Shown: piece by piece, positions 56,560-64,000 of the stretch
How the letters are laid out: each line of letters begins with the position of its first letter
How positions within the stretch are numbered: position 1 is the stretch's first letter
NCBI RefSeq assembly: GCF_045862395.1
Contig: NZ_AP023087.1
Coordinates: forward strand, 620,001 to 684,000
Reading direction: 5' to 3'
From: Marinicellulosiphila megalodicopiae
GTDB lineage: Bacteria; Pseudomonadota; Gammaproteobacteria; Pseudomonadales; Natronospirillaceae
Length of the DNA: 64,000 bases
The notes under the pieces: model-generated
The model's input: only the letters and a program-made list of their open reading frames with translations
Told to the model about the DNA's origin: nothing
Databases searched by the model: none
Made by a program: the position numbers and the translations under genes

Positions 56560-57801
56560 TTAATAAGTAGGGCACTTTTCTGATGGGTTAACTTTTATAT
56601 CTTTGATTAATACCTTCCAGTCAGAATTGTTGTTTTCATTATCAATTGATAGTGCTTGAGTTGCGCTGTTTTTTGAATCAAATTCACATTTAGCTGCATA
56701 TTCTAATAATTTTGGTAATGCATTTTGAATTTCTGGTAACTCAACATCATGAGCTATCTTTTTAAGCTCTCTAACATCAAAACTCTGTTCCGGAGAGCAA
56801 AGATATTCAGTAAATATTGAACCAGCTGTAGCATAATAGAATCGCTCTGCTTTAGTTAAATCAGAAGGTGTTTCGCTTACAATTTTAAAATGAGCAAGTC
56901 CGACGGATTTAAAAATTTCAGAAACTAATAATCTAGAGTTCACATTGTTTTTATGTACTATATTCAATTGTTTGATATCACAATGAATGCTCTTGCAGAT
57001 AACTTTTGCAACATAGTCTGCAGGTACAATATTCAAAGAGCTAACCATATTGCAGGTGACCCTCAATGGCGATTGTTTATTCGTTTTGTTTTGCAAAAAC
57101 GCTGCACATTTAGCAAACCCATAAAAAACATCAAATTTACTCATATAATAGTAAGGTTTTTCTAATAAACGACCGCAGACAATGCTAGGCCGTAATATTT
57201 GCCATTGCATATTATGTGACTTACAAAATTCGACAACGGATTTTTCAGTTTGCAATTTATACTGTTCATAATGATTACGTGAACTGCCGTTTGTAGATGT
57301 TAAATAATCATCGGTTATTACACCTTCTTTTTGGCCAATAGCAAAAGAACTACTTAAATAGCAAACTTTCTTGGTTTTCGATGCTACTGCTTTTAATAGA
57401 TGAAAAGTTGCGATCATATTGTTGTCAAAAACATCTGCTTTTGCCGCATCATTTGATGCTAAATTTGTACTAGCTGCGCTATGTATTACCGTTAAATCAT
57501 GAGGTAATCTATCTTTTAATAGTGCTTCTAAATTATCAGATAATAAATCGGTATTAATGATATCAATGAAGTTTAAAAAATATTCAAAAGGGAACTTTGT
57601 TAAACTTGTTGGACATGAACCTAAATCAAATAGTTCCTGAAGTCGATCATAGGGGGATTGTTCTGTTGCTCGAATGGTTACAAAAATTTTATTGATTGAA
57701 ATCCCTTTTATATTTTCTAATAATAATTCGTATAGAATATGACGACCTACTAATCCAGTTACGCCAGTTAATAATATATTTTTTTCATTCAAACTTTTCA
57801 T
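56560..57801 (-). CDS. SDR-family protein of the thioester-reductase / acyl-CoA-reductase type
   Basis: The 413-residue extended SDR opens with KNILLTGVTGLVGRHILYEL (TGxxGxxG) and includes VIHSAASTNL, CYLSSSFAIGQKEG and the active-site YEQYKLQTE (Y-x-x-x-K), then LRPSIVCGR. This arrangement fits the NAD_binding_4 group, which covers fatty acyl-CoA reductases and carboxylic-acid-reductase thioester domains. The C-terminal 100 residues are not conserved enough to assign. It stands alone next to the gene-poor stretch, with an AT-rich upstream region. Confidence 0.72.
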   Translation of the reverse strand: MKSLNEKNILLTGVTGLVGRHILYELLLENIKGISINKIFVTIRATEQSPYDRLQELFDLGSCPTSLTKFPFEYFLNFIDIINTDLLSDNLEALLKDRLPHDLTVIHSAASTNLASNDAAKADVFDNNMIATFHLLKAVASKTKKVCYLSSSFAIGQKEGVITDDYLTSTNGSSRNHYEQYKLQTEKSVVEFCKSHNMQWQILRPSIVCGRLLEKPYYYMSKFDVFYGFAKCAAFLQNKTNKQSPLRVTCNMVSSLNIVPADYVAKVICKSIHCDIKQLNIVHKNNVNSRLLVSEIFKSVGLAHFKIVSETPSDLTKAERFYYATAGSIFTEYLCSPEQSFDVRELKKIAHDVELPEIQNALPKLLEYAAKCEFDSKNSATQALSIDNENNNSDWKVLIKDIKVNPSEKCPTY

Positions 57802-58509
57802 GTATCACCTCACCCTGGTAAAAAAACTTTAAAATATAGTATTGAAAAAATTCAATGATTTTATACTACCTAGTTGTAAATATGCTGTAAATAAAGAATT
57901 TAATCTTTTTTCTAAAAAAAATTTATTTCATAAATAATTAATATTTTTAGAAAATAATTTTGAATTAATTTGCTAGTTTGTGACGTGTTTTGTCACTTGG
58001 TGTCGTATAGTTTCAAACGATAATCAAAAAAATTATCAATAAAATAATATGCCATAATTTTAGATTATTAATTGGATAATGAATTTTGTGAGCTGATTCT
58101 AAATATTTTATTTCGTCAAATATATGGCTGTCATTGAAAGAAGGTCGCTAAAATATTGACTCAAATATTGAACCTATAAATTCACTTGGTGAGAAATAAA
58201 TTTGGCTGGTAAAAAAGATATTGGATAAATAAATTTTACTTTTTCAATGTCTTATATTTCGTTTGAAAATTGAAATCTTCAAATATACTTCCTTCTTTAC
58301 TACAGTTAAAATTTTGATAATTTTTAGTTGGTACTTTTGACACGATTTTAATCAGTAATCAAATTGTTGATACAGCCAAATAAATCCTAAGAATATCTTA
58401 TCTGTAAATAACCAACTATCTATCTATAAATCTACTATATGATGACAGGGTCAATATATTCAGTAGATACTCAAATTAATCAACAAGCTTGATCCTTTAT
58501 AAATAAACA

Positions 58510-58535
58510 ACGCCTATCAATCACTTGATAGGCGT
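58510..58535 (-). terminator. Strong hairpin in the gene-poor stretch
   Basis: An 11-bp stem ACGCCTATCAA/TTGATAGGCGT with four-base loop, followed on the minus strand by TTGTTTATTT. It would terminate the small minus-strand frame that overlaps it, or a small RNA. Confidence 0.55.
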
Positions 58536-58660
58536 AAAGAGCGATTATTCCAACTATGGGGCTTTAAATAAACAATGCCATACCCTAATTCACTTAATGT
58601 CATAGCGGTATTAAAATGGATGAAAAACCGTTTGAATTCTAATTGTTGCAGATGCAGCAT
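58517..58660 (-). pseudogene. Possible C-terminal gene remnant
   Basis: The 47-codon frame starts MLHLQQLEFKRFF and continues TLSELGYGIVYLKPHSWN to a stop inside the terminator-like hairpin. Protein-like composition and the terminator position suggest the end of a lost gene, but I recognise no family. Confidence 0.2.
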
Positions 58661-59239
58661 CACAAGTTTAAAAAATAGCCCTTTAAAGGGAATATAATGA
58701 AGGTAATACTTTTATTATGCGTTTTTTCATTTTTGTAAATATATCAATGAAGTATCCTGACCTTTCTAGGTGATTTAAACATTTAAACTTCAGAAGTTAA
58801 GCTGTCACTATTAATTTAACTCTCATTTTTTAGTGTTTAACAATTTGTTTCTAATAATGTTACTTAAGATATAATTATGAGACTGTAATGTTTCAGTTAA
58901 GTGAATTTCGAACGGTCATTTAAACAAATTATTCATTGTCGAGTTTGACAAAACACGCAGTCTCTAATAAGAAAAATAGCCTATATTAACTTCAAATTTA
59001 TCGATAAGGTCATTTAGCCATTAGGGTAAGCGACATTCATCTGAGTTTAATACTTACCTTGAGAATTATTTGCTATCACTGATTAAATAAGGAATATCAA
59101 TGAATAACCAAGCTTCAGTGCTATTTTTTACCTGATGTTACAAACAAATTTGATCATTTAGTCCCCTAAGTTATCTAAATGATCGAATTTGAATGCAATC
59201 TGGCGTATGATACGCGCCGTTTCTAACCAAGGCTTAATC

Positions 59240-59539
59240 ATGAAAAAGACATATAATTTAGACCATCCAAAGATCAAACCTGCTCGTTTGGTTGAGTCCG
59301 CAAAACACGATGTTAAAAAATACTTAAAACGCGAACGCAATAAAGCGTTGCCTAGTGGATTTGATTACTGGGAATTTGATTGTAAATTTGGCTTAACTCA
59401 AGAATCCGCAGCAGTTGTGTTGGTTGAAAATATGATTGAAAGTATTTCGCAAGCTGAATCTGAAGGTTGTACTGGTTTTTATATTGAAATATTAGCTCGT
59501 TCAGCTTTAAAAAGTGAGCGCGTGAGATTTAGCTCATAA
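59240..59539 (+). CDS. DUF6172-family protein
   Basis: The 99-residue protein starts MKKTYNLDHPKIKPARLVES and continues KHDVKKYLKRERNKALP, FDYWEFDCKFG and FYIEILARSALKS, the full pattern of this small uncharacterised family common in gammaproteobacteria. The ATG follows AAGG. An upstream in-frame start at 59189 is unlikely. It has its own terminator. Function unknown; the basic first half suggests nucleic-acid or ribosome contact, which is inference. Confidence 0.85.
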   Translation: MKKTYNLDHPKIKPARLVESAKHDVKKYLKRERNKALPSGFDYWEFDCKFGLTQESAAVVLVENMIESISQAESEGCTGFYIEILARSALKSERVRFSS

Positions 59540-59558
59540 TTCTAATGAGTGTTAATTT

Positions 59559-59588
59559 AAAAAAACCAGATTATGAATCTGGTTTTTT
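59559..59588 (+). terminator. Bidirectional terminator
   Basis: AAAAAACCAGATT/AATCTGGTTTTTT with a three-base loop; T runs on both strands serve the DUF6172 gene and the opposing kefB/C gene. Confidence 0.92.
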
Positions 59589-59592
59589 TTAA

Positions 59593-61419
59593 CTAATTTT
59601 CTTCGTGGTCATCTAAAGTTTTTTTAAGAATAATATCAAGTTGTTCTCGGTTGGTTCTGGCTTTTTCAATAAATACATCGTTATTTTCTTGATCGTATTC
59701 TTCTGCCATTTGATGTACAAATTCAATATCAATTTCTTTAAATTTAGTGCAAATCTTTTTTGCACTTCGCTCAGACATACCTAAAGAAGTCAGCGCTTCG
59801 TTTGCCATTTCAATAGACGATGAAAATGTTTCACGATAAGGATTATCTATACCTGCTTTTATTAATTCATAAGCCTCAAAACGCCCCCGACACCTGACTA
59901 AAATTTTAATGTCAGGATTATGCTTTCTAACATACTCAATAATTTTTAAAGATTTATCTAAGCTATTTAAGGCAATGACTAATAATTTAGCTTGCTCAAT
60001 GCCTGCGCTGTGTAGTAAGTCTGTATGAGTGGCATCTCCATAATACGCTTTGTACCCATATTTTTTTACCATTTCAATGTGGTCAGGGTCGCGCTCTAAA
60101 ATGGTTGTCCCGTATCCATTAGCATGTAATAAACGTACAATTATTTGTCCCACACGTCCAAATCCAATGACGACAACAGGGTTACTTTCGTCGACACGAT
60201 CATGAACGCGGTCGTTTGTTTGTATATTATTATTGGCTGCAAAAAAACGTTCATATGCCATTAGCATAAATGGTGTAATTAACATGGTTAATGCTACAAC
60301 TAAAACAAACGGGTTAGTTTGCTCGACACTTAATACGTTGTTTTGGTTGGCAAATGAAAATAATACAAAGGCAAATTCGCCAGCTTGGGCTAAGCAAAAG
60401 TAAAATAGTCGATTTTGTGATTGAGGTAATTTAAATAGTTTGCCAATAGAAAACAGTACAACCATTTTAACAATCAATACAAGTAAAGTGATACCTAATA
60501 CAAAAATCGGCTGATTAATTAATACATCAAAATTCATACTCGCGCCAACCGATATGAAAAACAACCCTAATAACAAACCTTTAAAGGGCTCGATGTCCAC
60601 TTCTAGCTGATGACGGTATTCACTGTCTGCTAAAACCACGCCCGCTATAAATGTACCTAAAGCTGCTGAAAGTCCAATCAAGTCCATTACAAAGGCAATG
60701 GCCACAACAATCATTAATGCGCAAACCGTAAACATTTCACGCAGTTCACTTTTTGCAATCATTCTAAATAATGGATTTAAAATAAACCGAGACACAAACA
60801 CGATGGCCGCAATAACTGAAATAGAAACAATGGCTTTTAACCAGCCTGTTAAATGTAAACCTGTACTTGCATGATCATCAACGCTTTCATTGTGTAAACC
60901 TGCAATGGCTAATAATGGGAAGATTGCCAAAATAGGAATAACCGCTATATCCTGAAATAACAAAACTGAAAACGACGATTGCCCTGCAATTGATGAGAGT
61001 AATTTTTTCTCATTTAAATATTGTAAAACAATCGCCGTTGAAGAAAGAGATAAGGTTAATGAAATAGCAGTGGCTGCTTGCCAAGAATAATTAAATCCAT
61101 AATGAAATATGCCATAAAAAATAGCACTCGAAAGGCCTACTTGTAAGCCGCCTAGGCCCAAAATTGATAAACGTAACTTCCAAAGCAAGGCGGGTTTTAA
61201 TTCCATGCCCACTAAAAACAACATCATAACCACACCAAACTCGGCGAAGTGCATGACTGAAGTTTGGTCACCTACTAACTTAAGAACAAAAGGGCCGATG
61301 AGTATGCCGGCAATTAAGTAACCTAAAATCGAACCCAGTCCCAGTCGTTTGGCGATAGGTACGCAAATCACAGCAGCTAATAAATAAATGACCGCCATGG
61401 ATAAAAACTCATGCCCCAT
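59593..61419 (-). CDS. Glutathione-regulated K+/H+ antiporter-type protein, KefB/KefC
   Basis: The 608-residue CPA2-family antiporter has about twelve to thirteen membrane helices (1-390) and a cytosolic RCK/TrkA-N domain from about 412 (VVVIGFGRVGQIIVRLL). Blocks such as FLVGMELKPALLW, LSLSSTAIVLQYLNEKKLL and GLLLGLFFISVGASMNFD are Kef-type. It expels potassium in exchange for protons to acidify the cytosol when electrophiles are bound by glutathione. Length is between KefB (601) and KefC (620), so I leave the symbol open. No kefG/kefF quinone-reductase partner is next to it. Confidence 0.88.
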   Translation of the reverse strand: MGHEFLSMAVIYLLAAVICVPIAKRLGLGSILGYLIAGILIGPFVLKLVGDQTSVMHFAEFGVVMMLFLVGMELKPALLWKLRLSILGLGGLQVGLSSAIFYGIFHYGFNYSWQAATAISLTLSLSSTAIVLQYLNEKKLLSSIAGQSSFSVLLFQDIAVIPILAIFPLLAIAGLHNESVDDHASTGLHLTGWLKAIVSISVIAAIVFVSRFILNPLFRMIAKSELREMFTVCALMIVVAIAFVMDLIGLSAALGTFIAGVVLADSEYRHQLEVDIEPFKGLLLGLFFISVGASMNFDVLINQPIFVLGITLLVLIVKMVVLFSIGKLFKLPQSQNRLFYFCLAQAGEFAFVLFSFANQNNVLSVEQTNPFVLVVALTMLITPFMLMAYERFFAANNNIQTNDRVHDRVDESNPVVVIGFGRVGQIIVRLLHANGYGTTILERDPDHIEMVKKYGYKAYYGDATHTDLLHSAGIEQAKLLVIALNSLDKSLKIIEYVRKHNPDIKILVRCRGRFEAYELIKAGIDNPYRETFSSSIEMANEALTSLGMSERSAKKICTKFKEIDIEFVHQMAEEYDQENNDVFIEKARTNREQLDIILKKTLDDHEEN

Positions 61420-61594
61420 TAGGGAATCCTCAATTGTATGTAATTGAACAGAATTGTAGCATAATCGTTTTTGATTAAAGAGATTTGAATCGAGCCGGAG
61501 GTGGGTGTGAGGAAAATATACATAGGTTGCAGGCGTGAAAAATAAGCGGATAACTGAATATCCTTATTCAGTTATCAACAAAATTGTGATTATT

Positions 61595-62275
61595 TTACCA
61601 AACGTGTACGTCACCTTCCCAAGTAAAAAACGTACCACTTTGTTCAAGCTTCACCGATTGTGCCAATCTATAAATGCCTTGCGCACTTTCTAGCGCTGTT
61701 ATTTCAGCATCAACCCCACCCATTTGTGTTTGTACCCAGCCTGGGTGAATAGGACACACAATAATGCCTTTATCTTTAAGCTCAACGGACATGGTTTGCA
61801 TCACTTTATTAACCGCTGCTTTTGAGCTTCTGTAAGCGTACATACCCATGCTGTCTCGATGCAGTGCCGCCATCATGCTAGATATGGTTAATATTCTAGG
61901 GCGTTTAGATTGCATTAAGTTTGGCAGTAATGCAGTAGAAATCATAAATGGCGCAATGCTGTTCACCGCAAAGGCGTGCATCCAACCGTTAGTGTCCATT
62001 TTTTCTAAGCTTTGATCAGCAGGGCTAATAACACCTGCATTGTTGATTAAAATATCAATGCTTTGATTATCAAGCAGCTTTACCATATTTGAAATAGACG
62101 CATCACTTGTGACTTCTAACTCAATTAACGTCACGTTCGCTAATTGTGCAATGTCGTTTAATTCAACACTTGGCTATCCACGATAGGTGGCAAGCACATT
62201 AAAGTTTGTTGAAAATTGTTTTAATAATTCTAAACCAATGCCTTTGTTTGTGCCTGTAATTAATATGGTTTCCAT
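61595..62275 (-). pseudogene. SDR-family oxidoreductase, broken by an in-frame stop
   Basis: From ATG 62275 the frame reads METILITGTNKGIGLELL, a perfect SDR start with TGTNKGIG, and continues in frame to the end, apart from one TAG at codon 34 (62174-62176). After the stop the rest is intact: NNAG, S-Y-K catalytic residues (ISSMMAAL, MYAYRSSKAAV) and PGWVQTQMGG. A single base change explains it. The C-terminal 179 codons remain open and could be translated from an internal start, but would lack the cofactor motif. Confidence 0.85.
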
Positions 62276-62288
62276 AATTGCCTCCTAA

Positions 62289-63281
62289 TTATAAATACTC
62301 AATTTCTAAAAAACTGCCTGATATTAAATTTAAAATACGTTGCCAATAATTGGTATGTTCAATATCACTGAATGCCTTTTTAAACGCAGGGTCGTTCCAA
62401 CGATTTACAATCCACACAGGATGTTGCATGATTCTTAATGTTTGTAATGCGTCTATAAATTGTAATTCTTTTCGATCAAAATCTAAAAATATTTCGTAAC
62501 CTTCTAAAATTTCACTTAGTTGGTTAGGGTGTTCAAACTTTTCACCAGACAATAACATCCAAATATCACAAATAGCCGGACCCATATAGCTGTCATCAAA
62601 ATCCACAATGAATACTTCTTCGTCACGAATCATAATGTTGCCCGGATGAAAATCACCATGCACTCGAATCTTTTTACATTTTTCGTAAATAGGATCAAGG
62701 CGTTCAAAATGCGGCAAGATGCGTGCAAATTGTTGTTTGAAATTTTCTAATAAATACCCGTCGATCCATTCTATTTTTAAAAACTGTTCGCAAAAATCTT
62801 GATACTGTTTTAACAAACTTAAGGTAGGGCGATGTTCAAATTTTTGTTTTTGCGCACACAAATGAATGCGGCCTAATTTTTGGCCAATTAAATACAATTG
62901 CTCTTCGTTATCTAACTCAATAGGACTGCCGCCTTTTAACGGCCAAATAGCAAAGATGTAGTCTTTGTATTCAAAATAAGATTGTCCATTAATTTGGCCA
63001 TTAATCTTAAGGGGCGCAATCACAGCGTTTTCAGATTCATCTAACTCGTTGATGAATTCTAACTCTTCGTTTATTTGCTCTAAGCTCCAGCGATCAGGGC
63101 GATAGATTTTAACCACCACTGGACGAGCTTCGTCGATGCCCACATAATATACGCGGTTTTCATAGCTGTTTAATGGGTAAATCACGCCGCTGGTTAACAA
63201 TCCAGCAGACTCGATGGCATCCAAAATAAGATCTTGGCTAAGGTGATCAAAAGGTTGGACTTCAGTTGATACAATAGACAT
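62289..63281 (-). CDS. srkA: Stress response kinase A (SrkA/YihE)
   Basis: This 330-residue Ser/Thr protein kinase has a kanamycin-kinase-like fold. YPLNSYENRVYYVG and VVVKIYRP (ATP lysine) form the N-lobe; the catalytic loop is RVHGDFHPGNIM (about 207) and the metal-binding block VDFDDSYMGP (about 226). SrkA limits damage from envelope stress and the MazEF toxin in E. coli. In many genomes it precedes dsbA; here it does not. It starts after the broken SDR gene on the same strand. Confidence 0.9.
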   Translation of the reverse strand: MSIVSTEVQPFDHLSQDLILDAIESAGLLTSGVIYPLNSYENRVYYVGIDEARPVVVKIYRPDRWSLEQINEELEFINELDESENAVIAPLKINGQINGQSYFEYKDYIFAIWPLKGGSPIELDNEEQLYLIGQKLGRIHLCAQKQKFEHRPTLSLLKQYQDFCEQFLKIEWIDGYLLENFKQQFARILPHFERLDPIYEKCKKIRVHGDFHPGNIMIRDEEVFIVDFDDSYMGPAICDIWMLLSGEKFEHPNQLSEILEGYEIFLDFDRKELQFIDALQTLRIMQHPVWIVNRWNDPAFKKAFSDIEHTNYWQRILNLISGSFLEIEYL

Positions 63282-63372
63282 AAAAGATACTCATAATAAA
63301 AATGGCATTGTAGCAGAGCCTATTACACCAATGGAAAAGGTTCTGTAATAAAGGTAATAAATTTGCAAAAAA

Positions 63373-63392
63373 AAACCTGCAAATGCAGGTTT
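63373..63392 (-). terminator. Terminator of the esterase gene
   Basis: AAACCTGCA/TGCAGGTTT hairpin followed on the minus strand by a long T run. Confidence 0.85.
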
Positions 63393-63400
63393 CGGTAATA

Positions 63401-64000
63401 CTAAATTTTGTAAAAGGTCTCAGGATTATTATATCGAGAGTAGATCAATTGGTTGTCTTTAAATTCAAACGTGTACTGCCACCCTAATACATGAAATAAA
63501 GAATCGCTTAGTGCAAGTAATGTCGCTTTTTTAGGAAAATCAACAGGGGATGCGATAAATCCAGTAAACGTAGCAAGTTGGTTGTTTTCAATGAAAATTT
63601 CAACTACTTCTTTTGTGTCTTGGTTTTGATATTTACCACAAAGCATTCCTAATCTACCTAGTGCAACTTGAATGTTTGGTTGGTTAAATATACTTTGCAA
63701 GCCCTGAGTGAATCCTTCTGGATTAACTAATGCGTGGCCTGCATTTTTAACTATTTTAAATTCACATGAAAACTGATCAAGGTTCATGTCAGTTAACTGT
63801 TGGGTCATGGCATCAACTTCTTCAGCTGGTTCCCATTCACCGCGACCTGCAATTAAATGAACAGGTTGGGTTAATTTATGATTAGCAAAATTATTCAATG
63901 CTTTTCTAAATTTTCCCTCTTTGGTTAGCCAATTTACCCCAATGCCAAAGGCTATGTAGTCACTAAATAAATTAGGACGAGCAAGACAGGCATAATAAGA
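63401..64000 (-). CDS. Alpha/beta-hydrolase esterase (partial, 5' end outside)
   Basis: The frame stays open to the right edge, so the visible 199 residues are the C-terminal part. It reads SYYACLARPNLFSDYIAFG at the edge and then PVHLIAGRGEWEPAEEVDAM and KNAGHALVNPEGF, where the last His (NAGHAL) would be the catalytic histidine of an esterase of the YbbA/IroE/enterochelin-esterase fold. The C-terminal 80 residues form an extra beta domain (VEIFIENNQLATFTGF). The catalytic serine lies outside the window. An internal TTG at 63898 is not the start. Confidence 0.7.
   Translation of the reverse strand, partial: SYYACLARPNLFSDYIAFGIGVNWLTKEGKFRKALNNFANHKLTQPVHLIAGRGEWEPAEEVDAMTQQLTDMNLDQFSCEFKIVKNAGHALVNPEGFTQGLQSIFNQPNIQVALGRLGMLCGKYQNQDTKEVVEIFIENNQLATFTGFIASPVDFPKKATLLALSDSLFHVLGWQYTFEFKDNQLIYSRYNNPETFYKI

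Larger units (their letters stand above)
57802..59239. other. Gene-poor AT-rich stretch of 1.4 kb
   Basis: No intact gene of normal size is seen on either strand. A 47-codon minus frame (58517-58660) and a strong hairpin (58510-58535) are the only clear structures. The rest is AT-rich with stops in all frames, so a lost gene or a long regulatory region are both possible. Confidence 0.6.

Overview
The window is a chromosomal segment of an AT-rich gammaproteobacterium. The 16S gene, the housekeeping set (lnt, argA, pgk, fbaA, serA, msrPQ, kefB/C, srkA, a RhlE-type helicase) and two cold-shock genes with long leaders fit a free-living, probably marine member of the Oceanospirillales/Alteromonadales grade. 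I cannot name the genus from sequence alone.

Layout. 1-2.7 kb: an aapJQM general amino-acid ABC importer, running off the left edge. 3.1-11.9 kb: lnt, a hybrid sensor kinase, argA-pyrF, a dGTPase-like HD protein, an SDR enzyme and an AraC regulator. 12-19.5 kb: nhaD, a small operon (membrane protein, TRIC/YadS protein, epimerase), serA, fbaA and pgk. 19.6-20.7 kb: two csp genes with identical coding regions, each with its own promoter, leader and terminator. 20.9-23.9 kb: an RlhA-like U32 protein and a GST-like protein.

24.0-38.2 kb is an accessory island. It starts with a decayed integron: the N-terminal remnant of an integron integrase on the minus strand, a near-consensus LexA box in front of it, a cassette junction, and two plus-strand cassettes of unknown function ending in attC sites. 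After it come RAYT (REP-associated HUH transposase) genes and their dispersed REP-like repeats, two nearly identical full-length group II introns both inserted at the same point of one REP-like sequence, an orphan lipoprotein and a membrane protein, an IS630 fragment, an isolated GspD N0-N1 domain protein and a DUF3037/HipA-like kinase pair. A 191-bp sequence occurs as a direct repeat on both sides of the last module.

38.3-50.4 kb returns to core genes: GNAT, RhlE-type helicase, an intact IS1595-family insertion sequence, a LOG-family protein, a periplasmic binding protein, an MsbA-like exporter, a membrane-anchored glutaredoxin, a beta-barrel-like protein, pssA and msrPQ. 50.5-56.4 kb is a complete 16S-23S-5S rRNA operon with no tRNA in its spacers and with a duplicated 3' trailer carrying two terminators. 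56.5-64 kb holds a reductase-like SDR protein, a gene-poor 1.4-kb stretch, a DUF6172 gene, kefB/C, an SDR gene broken by one nonsense codon, srkA and an esterase that runs off the right edge.
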